Shown: piece by piece, positions 17,996 through 28,026 of the stretch
Layout: every line of letters starts with the position of its first letter
Numbering within the stretch: the stretch's first letter is position 1
NCBI RefSeq assembly: GCF_000710775.1
Contig: NZ_JOJP01000001.1
Coordinates: forward strand, 2,906,744-2,970,743
Source: Endozoicomonas elysicola
GTDB taxonomy: Bacteria > Pseudomonadota > Gammaproteobacteria > Pseudomonadales > Endozoicomonadaceae
Length of the DNA stretch: 64,000 nt
Reading direction: 5' to 3'
The notes under the pieces: model-generated
What the model saw: only the letters and a program-made list of their open reading frames with translations
The model's database searches: none
What the model was told of the DNA's origin: nothing
Program-made: the position numbers and the translations under genes

Positions 17996-19009
17996 TTAAA
18001 CTGATACTTCGCCTGAAAGATTAACACTGAGCATCGCCTTCACTTCTTCAGTGCTCAGGCCAAGAGAGTAGAGATGATGAAGCTTACAGAACATGGCTTC
18101 GGTAGTGGTGTCCAGACCTCCCACAATACCGGCTTTGGCCAGCGCCGATCCTGCTGCATAGCTACCCTGATGGACAGTACCACGATGGCACTGGGTCAGG
18201 TTTACAATCAATTTTCCTTCGGCAGTGGCCTTTGCAAAGGTGTCCAGAAGGGCATGATCTGCATCAGGGCCATTACCAGTACCATAGGTGCGCAGAATAA
18301 AGGCATCCATAGGCTGGCTCAGGGCTGACTCCATCCACTGGGCATTAATACCCGGGAACAGCTGCAAAATTCCAACATGAGTTTCTGAATCGCATTCCAG
18401 CTGAAATTTTTCTTTCCCCTTTGGTTGCCAGAGGAGGGTTTCATTGAGTTCTACATGGATGTCTGCACGACCCAGCCATGGATAATTCGGGCTGTCAAAG
18501 GCATCAAACAGATAGGCGTTCAGTTTACGTGAACGGTTACCTCTCAACAGACGGCCGTTGAAATACAGGCAAACCTCTTTAATGCGATCATCAGCGGCCA
18601 TGGTCAGGGCGCCAACAAGGTTTTCCAGTCCGTCAGTTCGAGCTTCGCAGAGTGGGATCTGGGAGCCGGTAAAGATGACAGGCTTTTGAAGATTTTGCAG
18701 CATAAAAGAGATCATGCTGCAGGAATAAGCCATGGTATCGGTACCGTGCAGAACCACGAAACCATCGAACTGTTCATAGCGGCTGGCAATATCGGAGGCG
18801 ATCTGTTTCCAGTTATCCGGACGGATATTACTGGAGTCAATCAGTTGAGGGTACTCATAGAGTTCGAATTCTGGCAGGCTGGCCATTACATCGGGTGGAA
18901 GCTTCTCTTCCAGAAGGCCCATCAGATTGTCACCGGGCACATAACCGGATTCTGAAGGGCGCATGCCAATGGTTCCACCGGTGTAAGCAACGTAGATTTT
19001 CTTGCTCAT
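17996..19009 (-). CDS. ansA: L-asparaginase I (cytoplasmic type)
   Basis: Hydrolyses asparagine to aspartate and ammonia. The N-terminus IYVAYTGGTIGM carries the nucleophilic threonine (TGGTIG, Thr10), and HGTDTM provides the second active-site set. Length 337 aa equals E. coli AnsA (338 aa). There is no signal peptide, so it is the cytoplasmic low-affinity type and not the secreted type II enzyme. It lies between the nhaC terminator and hom; the aspartate produced can feed the hom-thrC pathway encoded next to it, which is inference from position. Confidence 0.95.
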   Translation of the reverse strand: MSKKIYVAYTGGTIGMRPSESGYVPGDNLMGLLEEKLPPDVMASLPEFELYEYPQLIDSSNIRPDNWKQIASDIASRYEQFDGFVVLHGTDTMAYSCSMISFMLQNLQKPVIFTGSQIPLCEARTDGLENLVGALTMAADDRIKEVCLYFNGRLLRGNRSRKLNAYLFDAFDSPNYPWLGRADIHVELNETLLWQPKGKEKFQLECDSETHVGILQLFPGINAQWMESALSQPMDAFILRTYGTGNGPDADHALLDTFAKATAEGKLIVNLTQCHRGTVHQGSYAAGSALAKAGIVGGLDTTTEAMFCKLHHLYSLGLSTEEVKAMLSVNLSGEVSV

Positions 19010-19130
19010 GACTTTTCCTAATTTAGATCAGCCTGTTTCCTAATGTAAACGGCGATTGTCATTGGGTAATGGACTTTTATCAAGTCTATCATTTAGTCAA
19101 AATGCCTCGGTTGATCTGAGGCAGAGTCTG

Positions 19131-19166
19131 AAAAAAAGCCGCCCGTGTCTGAAGAACATGGGCGGC
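19131..19166 (-). terminator. Intrinsic terminator of nhaC
   Basis: On the minus strand: an 11-bp GC-rich stem (arms 19156-19166 and 19138-19148, one G-T wobble), 7-nt loop, then seven T residues (19131-19137). It begins 26 nt after the nhaC stop and is the clearest Rho-independent terminator in this region. Confidence 0.92.
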
Positions 19167-19191
19167 GTAGAAATTCAGTTCAGGGGAGCTA

Positions 19192-20622
19192 TCAGGCAGT
19201 GGCTAACTGGCCATCAACTGTGTGATCTTCAACTTTCTTGATGTATTTGCCATCAGCTGGGCGGAATTTACCCATGTAAGCAAAGGCAACAACCAGGCCG
19301 ATGCTGATAAAGCTCATCCACATGTAAGGCACGTAAGCAAAAGTAGAAACACCCAGCAGGCCAGCCATGAAGATACCGTTATCAGACCATGGAACCATAC
19401 CTGAGGTCAGGGTTCCGCCAAACTCGGAGCTACGGGAAAGCATGCGACGGTCAACACCCATGCGATCGTAGTTACCGGACATGATCTTTGGAGTCAGGAT
19501 CAGAGAGACGTACATGGCTGAACCGAATACGTTGGCCAGGAAGGCTGTGACTACGGTATAGGCAGTCAGGTTACCTTCGTTGGTAATACGATTTTCAAAG
19601 GTGCGTGCGATGGTTTCCAGAATACCGACTTTATCCAGCAGGCCACCAAAGCCCAGACCAAAGATGATGACAGCAACGGAACCCAGCATGTTAACCATAC
19701 CACCACGGTTCAGAATGTTGTCCAGGAAAGCATTGCCGGAATCAACAGTCAAAGGCGCCCACAGTGCATTCATGGCTTCGATTGGCGTACGATCCTGGAA
19801 CAGGATGGCCCAGATCATACCCAGGCCAGCACCCAGCATGATGACAGGGTAGGATGGGAATTTCTTGGCCAGCAGGAGCAGGACGATAATCACTGGAACA
19901 AAGGCCATGATGGAGATGCTGAAGTTTTCATCCATCAGGTTCATAACTTCCTGAACCTGAGCCATATCGGCGCTACCGCCAAACTGGAAGCCGTACACTG
20001 TGAAAGCAATGGCGGTCAGAACATAAGCCGTCAAGCTGATTGGCAGCATGCCTTTAATGTGGTCAACAATCTCAACTTCAGACATGGAGGAAGCAAGGAT
20101 AACACTGTCTGACAGAGGAGACAGTTTGTCACCAAAGTAAACACCGGACAGAATTGCCCCGGCAGTAACAGGAGCAGGAACACCGAGACCCTGACCAATA
20201 CCCATCATAGCGATACCCGCGGTACCGGCAGCACCCCAGGACGTGCCCGTTGCCAGGGCAGTCATGGAACAGATTACCATGGTAGCCAGCAGGAAAATGG
20301 ATGGGTGAATGGTCATCAGACCGTAATAAATGATGGAGGGTACGATACCGCCGGCAATCCAGGTACCCACCAGGGCGCCTACCGCAATCAGAATCAGGAT
20401 AGCGCCGGTACCTTTAAAGATACCTTCAGCCGCAGCCCCTTCAAGATCTTTGTATTTATGGCCCAGTTTGACGCCCAGTCCCATGGCAAGGAACCAGCCG
20501 ATACAGAGAGCCAATTGAATAGGAAGGTTCAGTTTGGCGGTAAACGCAAAAGCGAGAACCAGAAAGGTACCCAATACCAGGGACACTTGTCCCATAGAAG
20601 GTAGCTTGATCTTCTGCTCCAT
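19192..20622 (-). CDS. nhaC: NhaC-family Na+/H+ antiporter
   Basis: A 476-aa inner-membrane antiporter with about 11-12 hydrophobic segments, of the NhaC family (sodium/proton, or in some members malate/lactate exchange). Conserved features seen: TGTSWGAAGTAGIAMMGIG, GVYFGDKLSPLSDS and the late EFGGTLTSGMVPWSDNG segment. The frame is open to an ATG at 20655, but the one at 20622 (MEQKIKLPSM) has GGAG 7 nt upstream and is preferred. Monocistronic, ending in the terminator at 19131-19166. It would export sodium, fitting a marine bacterium, but substrate is inferred from family. Confidence 0.92.
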   Translation of the reverse strand: MEQKIKLPSMGQVSLVLGTFLVLAFAFTAKLNLPIQLALCIGWFLAMGLGVKLGHKYKDLEGAAAEGIFKGTGAILILIAVGALVGTWIAGGIVPSIIYYGLMTIHPSIFLLATMVICSMTALATGTSWGAAGTAGIAMMGIGQGLGVPAPVTAGAILSGVYFGDKLSPLSDSVILASSMSEVEIVDHIKGMLPISLTAYVLTAIAFTVYGFQFGGSADMAQVQEVMNLMDENFSISIMAFVPVIIVLLLLAKKFPSYPVIMLGAGLGMIWAILFQDRTPIEAMNALWAPLTVDSGNAFLDNILNRGGMVNMLGSVAVIIFGLGFGGLLDKVGILETIARTFENRITNEGNLTAYTVVTAFLANVFGSAMYVSLILTPKIMSGNYDRMGVDRRMLSRSSEFGGTLTSGMVPWSDNGIFMAGLLGVSTFAYVPYMWMSFISIGLVVAFAYMGKFRPADGKYIKKVEDHTVDGQLATA

Positions 20623-20886
20623 GAATGAACTCCGAGGGTTTATTAATTTAATCAATCACTTGTGCGGCGTATCCTAACGATTTGGCTGGTATAGGTTTTG
20701 ATCCATGTCAGAAAATGACGGTGATTCCTTACAATTTCTTTAGAAAAGTAAAAAAAAATGCGCTGGGACAACTTTTGATCAATTTTGTGAAAGTTCAGGG
20801 TGAGAGAACTGTCATATTTTGACGATACAGGAAAAAAGTCTATGTTTTCTTCACAGTCAGTCTGATAACTATGGAAGGGGATATTT

Positions 20887-22119
20887 GTGAAACTTATCGA
20901 GCATCTTACCAAGATTAAGCTACCAGCCATGCTTCTGGTGGTATTGTTTATTCCCTTTCTGACAGAATCTTGGGTGAGTTATGACGTTAAATCATTCTTT
21001 TACTCCCTGAGCCTCACCATCAAGTCTCTATTGGTTTTCGTTCTTCCATTTATTGTGTTCAGCTTTGTGGTGACCTGCCTTGCCAGAATGGGGAAAAGTG
21101 CGCTGCTGTTCACGCTTTTGCTGATTGTGATGGTGTTTACTTCCAATATCACTGCGATCTTTACCGGGTATAGCATTGGCTCCGTCATGGTTCCGCTAAT
21201 CTCCATGCCGATCTCTCTGGATGCTCTTGATGGTAATGGTCTGGCGGTGATGTGGGTCTTTGAGCTGCCGCAACTGTTTACCAATATGAATGCCCTGATT
21301 GCCGGCTTCATTGCAGGTATGCTGGTAAACCTGATGGATGTTCGACCGTTAAGGGAGATTTTTTTTAAGGCGAGTGATGTTTCCAGCTGGTTTCTCAAAC
21401 ATATTTTTATACCGATCCTTCCTTTCTTTATCCTTGGATTTGCTTTTAAACTCCATGCTGATGGTATTTTGAGCCAGGCTATTTCTGCTTACGGTCCGAT
21501 TTTGCTGCTGGTGATTGTTTCACAGCTTACGTACCTTTTTATCTATTTTTTTGTGGCGGCAAGGTTTTCATTTCGCGTTTTCATAACGTATGTGGGCAAT
21601 GTTTTGCCAGCATGGCTGACGGGGTTGAGCACCGTGTCCAGCGCAGCCAGCATGCCTGTTTTGATAGAAAGTACAGAGAAAAATATTGGCAACCCGATTA
21701 TGGCAAGAACCATTGTGCCTGCCACAATCAATATACACACCATTGGCAGTGCGATCGGCTTGACCATTCTTGCTTTGGTAACACTGAACACTTTCAATAT
21801 GCCGATTCCGGATTTGCAGAGCTTTGCTATCTTTGGTTTTTACTATGCATTGGCAAAATTTTCAGTAGCAGCCGTGCCTGGTGGAGTCATTCTTGTAGTG
21901 GGGCCGATTCTGCAAAGTATGATGGGCTTTTCAGACGAAATGCTCGGGCTGATTACTGCTGTGTATATGATTTTTGATCCCTTTGGCACCGCCATGAATG
22001 TCAGTGGTAATGGTGCTTTTGCCATTGTTTTCTCCAGATTATGCCAGTGCCTTGGGCTTAACGGCGATGATGGCGGTGACGAGGATAAAGATCGTGAGCC
22101 AGAGAGCAGTGTGGCTTGA
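20887..22119 (+). CDS. SDF-family dicarboxylate/amino acid:cation symporter
   Basis: A 410-aa membrane protein of the sodium:dicarboxylate symporter family (DAACS). The serine-rich hairpin motif is STVSSAASMP and the substrate/cation site region is DPFGTAMNVSGNGA near the C-terminus. About eight hydrophobic segments. The start is GTG with AAGGGG about 6 nt upstream. The last 20 residues are acidic and probably cytoplasmic. The specific substrate (glutamate, aspartate, serine or C4-acids) cannot be told apart. It diverges from nhaC and converges on recD; a palindromic repeat lies in between. Confidence 0.87.
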   Translation: MKLIEHLTKIKLPAMLLVVLFIPFLTESWVSYDVKSFFYSLSLTIKSLLVFVLPFIVFSFVVTCLARMGKSALLFTLLLIVMVFTSNITAIFTGYSIGSVMVPLISMPISLDALDGNGLAVMWVFELPQLFTNMNALIAGFIAGMLVNLMDVRPLREIFFKASDVSSWFLKHIFIPILPFFILGFAFKLHADGILSQAISAYGPILLLVIVSQLTYLFIYFFVAARFSFRVFITYVGNVLPAWLTGLSTVSSAASMPVLIESTEKNIGNPIMARTIVPATINIHTIGSAIGLTILALVTLNTFNMPIPDLQSFAIFGFYYALAKFSVAAVPGGVILVVGPILQSMMGFSDEMLGLITAVYMIFDPFGTAMNVSGNGAFAIVFSRLCQCLGLNGDDGGDEDKDREPESSVA

Positions 22120-22148
22120 TTTGTAGACCAATAAATCTACTTTTTTGG

Positions 22149-22220
22149 AACCACAGAGATCACAAAACGCACCAAGAAAAGCCATTCTTTCTCTTTGTGT
22201 ACTTTGTGATCTCTGCGGTT
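22149..22220. repeat. Long palindromic intergenic element, copy A
   Basis: A 72-bp imperfect palindrome. The left arm begins AACCACAGAGATCACAAA; the right arm, read in reverse complement, begins AACCGCAGAGATCACAAA and continues to match the left for over 30 nt. It lies between the convergent SDF symporter and recD stops. A related element is at 62805-62874. Probably a dispersed REP-like repeat that can also act as a two-way terminator. Confidence 0.75.
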
Positions 22221-22234
22221 ATAGATTTTGATTT

Positions 22235-24277
22235 TTATTGAACGAGCCGTTGATAAAGGCCTGACTGTCTCTTGGTCGGTGATTTTGCTGCCTTAATCAG
22301 AATCTCCATCTCAGAGAAGAGCGTAAGCTTGGATTTGGCTCGGGTAATCCCCGTGTATACCAGTTCTCGAGTGATAATGGGGTTGTCTTTATCCGGTAAC
22401 ACCATGGCAACATCGGCAAACTCAGAGCCCTGGCTTTTGTGAATCGTCATGGCAAAGACAGTTTCATGTTCTGGAAGGCGACTGGGAAGAAATTCCCTGA
22501 CCTGTTTATCAGGTAGCTGAAATGCTACCCTGAGTCGGTCATCAGCCCCTCTGATGGTAATCCCGATATCGCCATTGTACAGACCGAGCCCGTGATCATT
22601 CCGGGTGATCAGAACCGGTCGTCCTTCATACCACTGTCCGGTGATATCAATCAGACCTTTCTGTTGCAGGGCGTTTTGTATTTCCTCATTCAAACCTGCA
22701 ATACCATAAGGACCTTCACGCAGAGCGCATAGCAGCTGAAATTCGTTAAAGGCATTGAGAATGTGTTGAGGTTCTGCCTTCTGTGGAATGAGATCCAGGT
22801 AGTGCCGGTATGACTCAGCACATTGTTGAATTAACAGTTGATAGCCAGAATTCTGGGCGATGGAAAAGCGTTCAATATCTTCAAAGCCTGATGTAAATAC
22901 CGATTGCAGCGATACCTGGTCACCGTTGTTCACTGCTTGTGCCAGACTGCCAATGCCGGAATGGGCATCAAAGCGATAGCTCTTGCGGAGCAGGCACAGG
23001 CTATCAGAGACTGAGTGGTCAGCAGTCGCTATGTTTGAGGTATGAGCTTGAGCTGGCTCTATGTCTTGAAGGGTATGGCCTGTGAGTGCTTCCAGCAGGT
23101 TGCTTTGTTCATTTGAGTAGCCAAAGCTTGCTGCGGCACAGATATCCCCCAGGACGCTGCCGGCTTCCACCGAAGATAGTTGATCGCGGTCACCTAAAAG
23201 AATGAGTCGGGCATGATCCGGCAGTGCATCCAGTAAGTGACTCATGAGTGGAAGGTCGATCATAGACGCTTCGTCCACTACCAGAATGTCCAGGTGCAAA
23301 CGATTGTTTTTATTATGAACAAATCCTGCCTGTCCGGGTATAACACCCAGTAAACGGTGAAGTGTACCGGCCTGAGCGGGTATCCTGTCCCTTACGGTTT
23401 CACTGCAGTTTATTTTTGCCAGGGCACCGCCAATGGATTCGGTTAGGCGGGCAGCTGCCTTGCCCGTGGGGGCAACCAGCTTAATATCTGGAGGCGAATT
23501 GCGTTTTAACCCCAGTTCCGCTAGAAGAGCAAGAAGCCGGGTAACGGTGGTTGTTTTTCCAGTGCCCGGACCGCCACTGATCACTGAAAAAGAACGGCTG
23601 GCTGCCAATGCTGCCGCAATTTTCTGCCAGTTAAGGCAGACTGACTCTGGAATCAGCAGGTCAAGGGTGTCAGCATCCGCACTCTGGTTAATCGCTTTGA
23701 GGATGGTTTTCCAATCAAGTTGATCAGAGGATTCAATATCCAGCCATTTAATGATTTCAGCTTTCTGAGTGGCTTCCGACTTTCCTTTACATTGGTGGAT
23801 CACATAGCTGTAATCCCTCTGAAAAAGTCTCTGCAGGATACCACGGGCTTCTTCAGTATCCAGCAGCTCGACACTTCGACTTTTCAGGAAGCTGGAAACA
23901 ATGCGCTCATATTGCCAATAACGGTAGAGGTAAAGGCGTTTATTATCGAGAACTAACGGTGTTGGCTCCGACCCGTCACCCACAATGTCAGTTCTTTTCA
24001 GTCGGGCTAACCACTGGTCTCTTGGAATATCAAGGGTGTCTCTGTCTACAAGCCTGAAGCTTTCACTCTCTTCAAAACAACAGTATTCCAAACCAAAGAG
24101 TGTAAAGTCTGATGCAAGAGATATGCATACGTTACCCTGTCCCAGTTCAAAGCTGACATTTGCAGCAGCAAGGGCAAGCAGTGGATCCGGGTTCATCGAA
24201 TGTATTAGTTTGGCGAATTGATAATCCAGAGGTCGAATGATTCCCTGCTGTTCGAGTATTTGCAGCTGATTTAACAT
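22235..24277 (-). CDS. recD: Exodeoxyribonuclease V subunit RecD
   Basis: 5'-3' superfamily 1 helicase subunit of RecBCD. Walker A is GGPGTGKTTT (Lys241); the DExx box is VVDEASM; late helicase motifs VFAMTIHKSQGSEF and ELVYTGITRAK are present. At 680 aa it is longer than E. coli RecD (608), with an expanded insert in the helicase region (about residues 395-460). Its ATG overlaps the recB stop by 7 nt, indicating translational coupling. Last gene of recC-recB-recD. Confidence 0.96.
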   Translation of the reverse strand: MLNQLQILEQQGIIRPLDYQFAKLIHSMNPDPLLALAAANVSFELGQGNVCISLASDFTLFGLEYCCFEESESFRLVDRDTLDIPRDQWLARLKRTDIVGDGSEPTPLVLDNKRLYLYRYWQYERIVSSFLKSRSVELLDTEEARGILQRLFQRDYSYVIHQCKGKSEATQKAEIIKWLDIESSDQLDWKTILKAINQSADADTLDLLIPESVCLNWQKIAAALAASRSFSVISGGPGTGKTTTVTRLLALLAELGLKRNSPPDIKLVAPTGKAAARLTESIGGALAKINCSETVRDRIPAQAGTLHRLLGVIPGQAGFVHNKNNRLHLDILVVDEASMIDLPLMSHLLDALPDHARLILLGDRDQLSSVEAGSVLGDICAAASFGYSNEQSNLLEALTGHTLQDIEPAQAHTSNIATADHSVSDSLCLLRKSYRFDAHSGIGSLAQAVNNGDQVSLQSVFTSGFEDIERFSIAQNSGYQLLIQQCAESYRHYLDLIPQKAEPQHILNAFNEFQLLCALREGPYGIAGLNEEIQNALQQKGLIDITGQWYEGRPVLITRNDHGLGLYNGDIGITIRGADDRLRVAFQLPDKQVREFLPSRLPEHETVFAMTIHKSQGSEFADVAMVLPDKDNPIITRELVYTGITRAKSKLTLFSEMEILIKAAKSPTKRQSGLYQRLVQ

Positions 24278-27200
24278 GCCATCAGCTCCTCTTCATCATT
24301 ATCTTTTTCACTATTGGTGTCTTCACCGCTAAAAAGCTGGTCCAGACCATTAACCAACTCCAATGAGGGTTTATGGCTGAATATGCCGTGGTGTTCAGGA
24401 TCATTCATCTGAACTCCCCGCAGAAACAGGTAAATGACTCCGCCAAAATGCTGGTCATAGTCATAATCAGGGATACGCTGTCTGAGCAGTCTGTGCAGAG
24501 CCAGAGAGTAAAGCTGATATTGAAGGTCATAACGGTGCTCTACCATGACTCTCTCCATGGCCTCCCTGGAATAATCACTGGCTTTGTTACCCAGCCAGTT
24601 TGATTTGTAATCCAGGACATACCAGCATCCTTGGTACTCAAAAGTGAGGTCGATAAAACCTTTCAGCATGCCTTTCATATTGTGGAACTGAAGGTCTCCT
24701 GCTCTGGCGCTCAGTGGGTCGTGTTGAGCAATCAGCCGGTTGAGCCTTTGAGGGTTAAGATGTTCGATAGGCAGGTAGAACTCCATTTCAACCCGGCGTG
24801 CGGAGTCCTGCAGATTCATGAGTCGGAGGTTACCTCCGTCAAGTGGTGCATTAAGGCAATTCAGCAACATGCCCTTAATGGCGGGTAGCCATTCTTCGCC
24901 ATAACCCGCACTGGTATGACTCTCAAGAAGAAAACTGTCGAGATAGGCATCATTATCTGCAGAACGTAATGCGTTCATATCCAGCTCTTCAAACAGGCTG
25001 TGCATGAAGGTTCCAGGTTGTGCCCCTTTTGGAAAATTAAACAGGCTTAATGGGCTTATGGGTTCTTCCGCCAGAGGGTTCTCCCGGGTGGCATGCTGCT
25101 CATCGATAACTTCAGTATCAAATCCAGGTGCTTCATTACTGGCATCTGCAACTGATTCGGAGCGGTGTGATGAAAGCCGGGAAAGGGCCGAGTAGCTGGT
25201 GGTCCACCAGTTTTTTTCAATGTTTCCTGTAAAATTTCGGGCGCTTAGAGACTCTTCTTGTGAGATTACCGGAGAATAGGGGGCTAAATTATTAGCTGGT
25301 GGTGAAGAAATCACGACCTGCTGATGCTCGTAACGCTCAGCCAGTCGTTCCAGAAGCGTGTTGAGTTCTGGACTTAAAATTTCTTTTCCCTGGTTTAGGA
25401 GATAGCCAATCGCGGTCAGGTGCAGGTCTGTCTTGCCATCTTTACTGGCTCTGCCTGATTTGTAGGGAGCCATCCCGAGGTAGCAGCAGTAAACAGAGCG
25501 GGTCAGGGCAACATAGAGCAGGCGAAGGTCTTCAGCCAGACGTTCCTTTTCGGAAAGTATTGAGGCTTCGTCAGAGGGCGTTAATGCCAGCCATGTTTCA
25601 CTGGTTTCCGGGTCATGGTACAGGGGGGAGTCGGCTTTTCGCAGATGGCATGGAAAAGGGATAAACACCACTTTGTATTCCAGCCCCTTGGATTTATGGA
25701 TGGTAATGATCTTAACCAGATTTCGTTCACTCTCAAGATGGAGCTGCTGGTCATCGGCATTGTGGTTAGGTCGGGTGATCTGTTCTGAAAACCAGCGAGC
25801 CAGAGCCGATTCGCCCTGTTGCTCAAGGCTGGCGGCGGCCAGCAGTTCACCCAAATGCAGCAAGTCAGTCAAGCGGCGCTCTCCATCCTGAAAAGACAGC
25901 AGTCGTTCAGCAATCTTTCGGTGGAAGATGAGCTGTCGCAACATGGGAAGAATGCCTTTGTTCTGCCATAGCTCTCCATAGTGGGTAAACTCCTCTACGG
26001 CGCTTTCCCAGGCTTGCTCATCACTATTCAGAGCGTCCAGTGACAGGGCATCAAGATGGAAAAGAGTGGTTGCCAGCGCTGCTTTCAACAGTCTCTCACT
26101 GGTGGGGTGCAGGCATGCCTGCAGTACTTTTTCCAGATCGGAAGCCTCTCGGGAAGTAAATACCGAATCCTGGTTGCTCAGGTAAATACTGGCGATATTC
26201 TGTGCGGCCAATGCATCACGAACTTTTTGGCCATGCCGACCACTGCGTACCAGTACAGCGATATCTCCGGGCTGCAACGGTGTTTGCCGGTCATCATTGT
26301 GAACCTGACAATTTCCCTGGTCAGCCGCAGAGAGTAGCCGGTTGATCTCGGTCGCGGTTGCCTGGCTCATGGTTTCCAGATAACTGTCCGTATTGATGGT
26401 TGGCCCATCAACAGGTTGTTGTAGCCACAGAGTCATTGACGGTAATGCAGTTCCTTCATGATACAGACGTTTGCCTGAAGCGCCAGGTGATGGGCGAACG
26501 GGCTCAAAAGGGATACTGTCGTTGTAGATAAAGGGGGTTGCCGAATGTTGGAATATGGCATTAACGGCTGACACCATGTGGTCACTCGAACGCCAGTTGG
26601 TATCCAGTGTGTAATGGCTGTGCACCTGCTGTCTGGCCTGCATGTAAGTGAAGATATCGGCACCACGAAAAGCATAGATGGCCTGTTTGGGGTCGCCAAT
26701 CATAAAAAGGCCTACCCCGGGATCACCGCCTTCCATGTAGATTTTATTGAAAATACGGTACTGGAGAGGGTCGGTATCCTGAAATTCATCAATCATCGCA
26801 ATTCGGTACTGACCGCGAATGGCCTGAGCGAGCAGCTCACCATCATCGGCTCTTTCTCCGGCGAATAGCGCTGCTGCCAGATTGGTCAATAGGTCATCAA
26901 ATGAAAGCTGGTAACGGCTAGCTTTTAATTGAGCCAGCTGGGACTTGATGTGCATAAGTGCATCCCATGTGATATGGCCTTTAAGGGCATCCTCCACAGG
27001 CATTGGTAATGACAGAAATTCATCTATTTGTTGAAATACTGGATGAGAAGGGAGCTTTCCTGTTTTCAGAAGACTCTTCTCCAGAATTGCAGAGCCATAG
27101 ATTTCCCAGCCATCCCTCTCCCGGCCTAGTCTGGGAATCAGGTCATCAGAACTGAGAAAGTGATCCAGCTCTTTGAGGCGGTTGAGAGGCTTGCTGTTTT

Positions 27201-28026
27201 TTCGCATTCCGCAGGACTCAATCTGATCCGCCAGCTCATTGCAATTTTCCAGCCAGCGCTGTTTTATCGCCATTGCTGGAGTCAGGTAGATCCTGACGAA
27301 CTCATCCATTGTTTCTGGAATCTGATCACCAGCCAGTTTCAGGTCGGACAAGGGAAGCCAGCTGCGCAAATGGCTGAGCAGGTCATTGGGTGTTTTCCAG
27401 AGTGTGCGGACGAGCTTGACCTGTGGCTTTTCCAGAGGGTAAAAGTTACGACGCCAATAGTCTGCAGCACACAGCTGCAGCATTGGCTCAGTATCGGTAA
27501 TTAACTCACTGGAAAAGAGTGTGCCACTCTCAAAAGCGTGCTGTTTCAGCATTCGCTGGCAAAACCCGTGGATGGTGAAGATTGCGGCTTCATCCATCTG
27601 CTGTTCTGCTGCAAGAAGCAGCGCCTGACACTGTTCAGGCTGATCCATATCCTGAATCAATTGCTGAATAAATGGATCACTGGACTTTCCCTCAATAAAG
27701 GCATCTCGAGTCTGATGAATTCTGGCACGAATACGATCCCTGAGTTCTCCAGTAGCCGCTTCAGTAAAGGTTACAACCAGAATCTGGTCAACGGTTAATG
27801 GGGTTTCATGTTGACTCCTGTCACTGCCATGCCCCAGCAGTATTCGCAGATAAAGGTTGGCTATGGTGTAGGTTTTTCCAGTGCCGGCACTCGCTTCTAT
27901 CAAACGGACGCCGTGCAGGGGAAGTGCATGGGGATCGAGTGTTTCCGGAAAAAGATTGGTCTGATTCAGCATGTCAGGCTGACCGCCTATCACTGTTGAC
28001 TGGCTCACGGGTTTTTGCTTGCTCAT
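24271..28026 (-). CDS. recB: Exodeoxyribonuclease V subunit RecB
   Basis: 3'-5' helicase and nuclease subunit of RecBCD, which resects double-strand breaks and loads RecA after Chi recognition. 1251 aa (E. coli 1180). Walker A ASAGTGKT (residues 45-52); helicase motifs IDEFQDTDPLQ, GDPKQAIYAFRGAD and ITIHKSKGLEYKVVF; C-terminal nuclease motif DYKSN with Asp1139 and Lys1141, equivalent to the E. coli active-site pair. The start overlaps the recC stop in an ATGA arrangement and the end overlaps recD by 7 nt. Confidence 0.97.
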   Translation of the reverse strand: MSKQKPVSQSTVIGGQPDMLNQTNLFPETLDPHALPLHGVRLIEASAGTGKTYTIANLYLRILLGHGSDRSQHETPLTVDQILVVTFTEAATGELRDRIRARIHQTRDAFIEGKSSDPFIQQLIQDMDQPEQCQALLLAAEQQMDEAAIFTIHGFCQRMLKQHAFESGTLFSSELITDTEPMLQLCAADYWRRNFYPLEKPQVKLVRTLWKTPNDLLSHLRSWLPLSDLKLAGDQIPETMDEFVRIYLTPAMAIKQRWLENCNELADQIESCGMRKNSKPLNRLKELDHFLSSDDLIPRLGRERDGWEIYGSAILEKSLLKTGKLPSHPVFQQIDEFLSLPMPVEDALKGHITWDALMHIKSQLAQLKASRYQLSFDDLLTNLAAALFAGERADDGELLAQAIRGQYRIAMIDEFQDTDPLQYRIFNKIYMEGGDPGVGLFMIGDPKQAIYAFRGADIFTYMQARQQVHSHYTLDTNWRSSDHMVSAVNAIFQHSATPFIYNDSIPFEPVRPSPGASGKRLYHEGTALPSMTLWLQQPVDGPTINTDSYLETMSQATATEINRLLSAADQGNCQVHNDDRQTPLQPGDIAVLVRSGRHGQKVRDALAAQNIASIYLSNQDSVFTSREASDLEKVLQACLHPTSERLLKAALATTLFHLDALSLDALNSDEQAWESAVEEFTHYGELWQNKGILPMLRQLIFHRKIAERLLSFQDGERRLTDLLHLGELLAAASLEQQGESALARWFSEQITRPNHNADDQQLHLESERNLVKIITIHKSKGLEYKVVFIPFPCHLRKADSPLYHDPETSETWLALTPSDEASILSEKERLAEDLRLLYVALTRSVYCCYLGMAPYKSGRASKDGKTDLHLTAIGYLLNQGKEILSPELNTLLERLAERYEHQQVVISSPPANNLAPYSPVISQEESLSARNFTGNIEKNWWTTSYSALSRLSSHRSESVADASNEAPGFDTEVIDEQHATRENPLAEEPISPLSLFNFPKGAQPGTFMHSLFEELDMNALRSADNDAYLDSFLLESHTSAGYGEEWLPAIKGMLLNCLNAPLDGGNLRLMNLQDSARRVEMEFYLPIEHLNPQRLNRLIAQHDPLSARAGDLQFHNMKGMLKGFIDLTFEYQGCWYVLDYKSNWLGNKASDYSREAMERVMVEHRYDLQYQLYSLALHRLLRQRIPDYDYDQHFGGVIYLFLRGVQMNDPEHHGIFSHKPSLELVNGLDQLFSGEDTNSEKDNDEEELMAC

